Shown here piece by piece: positions 63,754 through 64,000 of a stretch of DNA of 64,000 nucleotides. Made by a program: the position numbers and the translations under genes. Each line of letters begins with the position of its first letter. The stretch's first letter is position 1. The notes beneath the pieces were generated by a model, which did no database searches, was not told the origin of the DNA, and saw nothing but the letters and a program-made list of their open reading frames with translations. The stretch comes from CAVPKN01 sp963832835 (GTDB lineage: Bacteria; Chlamydiota; Chlamydiia; Chlamydiales; JAAKFR01). Where the stretch lies: assembly GCA_963832835.1 (NCBI GenBank), contig CAWHVD010000001.1, positions 2,232,001-2,296,000 on the forward strand. The letters run 5' to 3'.

Positions 63754-64000
63754 GCGATGTCCTGTATCAAATCAGCTAATTGGATGGCCCTGCGCTGTTG
63801 CTTGTAAGCCTTAATATTATCCTTGGCAATTGCGCGATCAGCCAATTGCTGGACAATACAAGCTGCTAGGAGTGCAGCATCCAGTTCATTTTCTTTATAC
63901 ATCTTCCCCCCTTTGACGATCGATACAAAATGTTCTCCATTTTTTTCTTGGTGATTTTCTGTAGCAAAGGGGAAAGGTACTAAAACAGCCGGCAGGTTGT
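63750..64000 (-). CDS. murG: UDP-GlcNAc: lipid II synthase MurG (C-terminal part)
   Basis: Only the last 82 codons are inside the window. The frame reads LPAVLVPFPFATENHQEKNG, matching the end of the MurG donor-binding domain, where P[YF]PFA.(D/E)NHQ is diagnostic, and ends in IQLADLIQDIA. MurG makes lipid II from lipid I. It is upstream of and coupled to murC-ddl, as in C. trachomatis CT761/CT762. Confidence 0.92.
   Translation of the reverse strand, partial: NLPAVLVPFPFATENHQEKNGEHFVSIVKGGKMYKENELDAALLAACIVQQLADRAIAKDNIKAYKQQRRAIQLADLIQDIA

Overview
The window comes from a chromosome of the phylum Chlamydiae, most likely an environmental (amoeba-associated) lineage and not Chlamydia itself. 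Three things support this: a MurC-Ddl fusion next to murG; a gene order that matches, from memory, the C. trachomatis CT761-CT776 and CT781/CT782 blocks (murG, murC-ddl, cutA, rsbV, miaA, mqnC, CT768-like, rsfS, fabF, nudix, ppa, ldh, cysQ-like, aas; and lysS, cysS); and a wealth of eukaryote-like domains (ankyrin, kinesin-light-chain TPR, PARP, U-box). Genus cannot be fixed by eye.

Layout. 1-6.9 kb: the start of an ankyrin paralogue, an Rpn-type nuclease, and a 1580-residue PARP/ankyrin/nucleotidyltransferase/TPR protein. 7-15 kb: a penicillin-acylase-family protein, an Inc-like small membrane protein between two copies of a miniature inverted-repeat element, lysS, a SlyD-like PPIase, an unknown membrane protein, cysS with a small winged-helix-like protein, and a very small cysteine-rich lipoprotein. 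15.3-18.6 kb: a secreted protein and a three-gene ABC-2 exporter. 18.7-25.9 kb: a surface-glycan cluster (WecC, WecB, two glycosyltransferases, one fused to a HAD phosphatase, a radical SAM enzyme, a NodB/WbmS-like deacetylase) facing a ComB-like phosphatase. 26.3-36 kb: two tandem copies of the PARP/ankyrin/NTase/TPR gene. 36-42.7 kb: an IS4-like insertion sequence, a decayed duplicate of the neighbouring segment, a U-box/LRR/ankyrin effector candidate, and a nucleotidyltransferase gene pair. 42.7-64 kb: the conserved chlamydial core from aas to murG.

Functional picture. The core block covers menaquinone synthesis (mqnC), fatty-acid and phospholipid metabolism (fabF, aas), tRNA and ribosome functions (lysS, cysS, miaA, rsfS, khpA), NAD synthesis (nadD), and division/peptidoglycan precursor synthesis (ftsQ-like, murC-ddl, murG). 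The accessory block between cysS and aas holds likely host-interaction proteins and is full of repeats: at least three families of palindromic miniature elements (two with recognisable 3-bp TNA target duplications), an IS with a 9-bp target duplication across a start codon, a perfect 1357-bp segmental duplication, and a tandem duplication of the 4.6-kb PARP-family gene.

The most unusual content is the PARP + nucleotidyltransferase family and its convergent Rpn nuclease partner, the miniature elements (with both a filled and an empty site preserved), the 57-residue CxC-rich lipoprotein, and a structured, unassigned non-coding stretch between fabF and the nudix gene.
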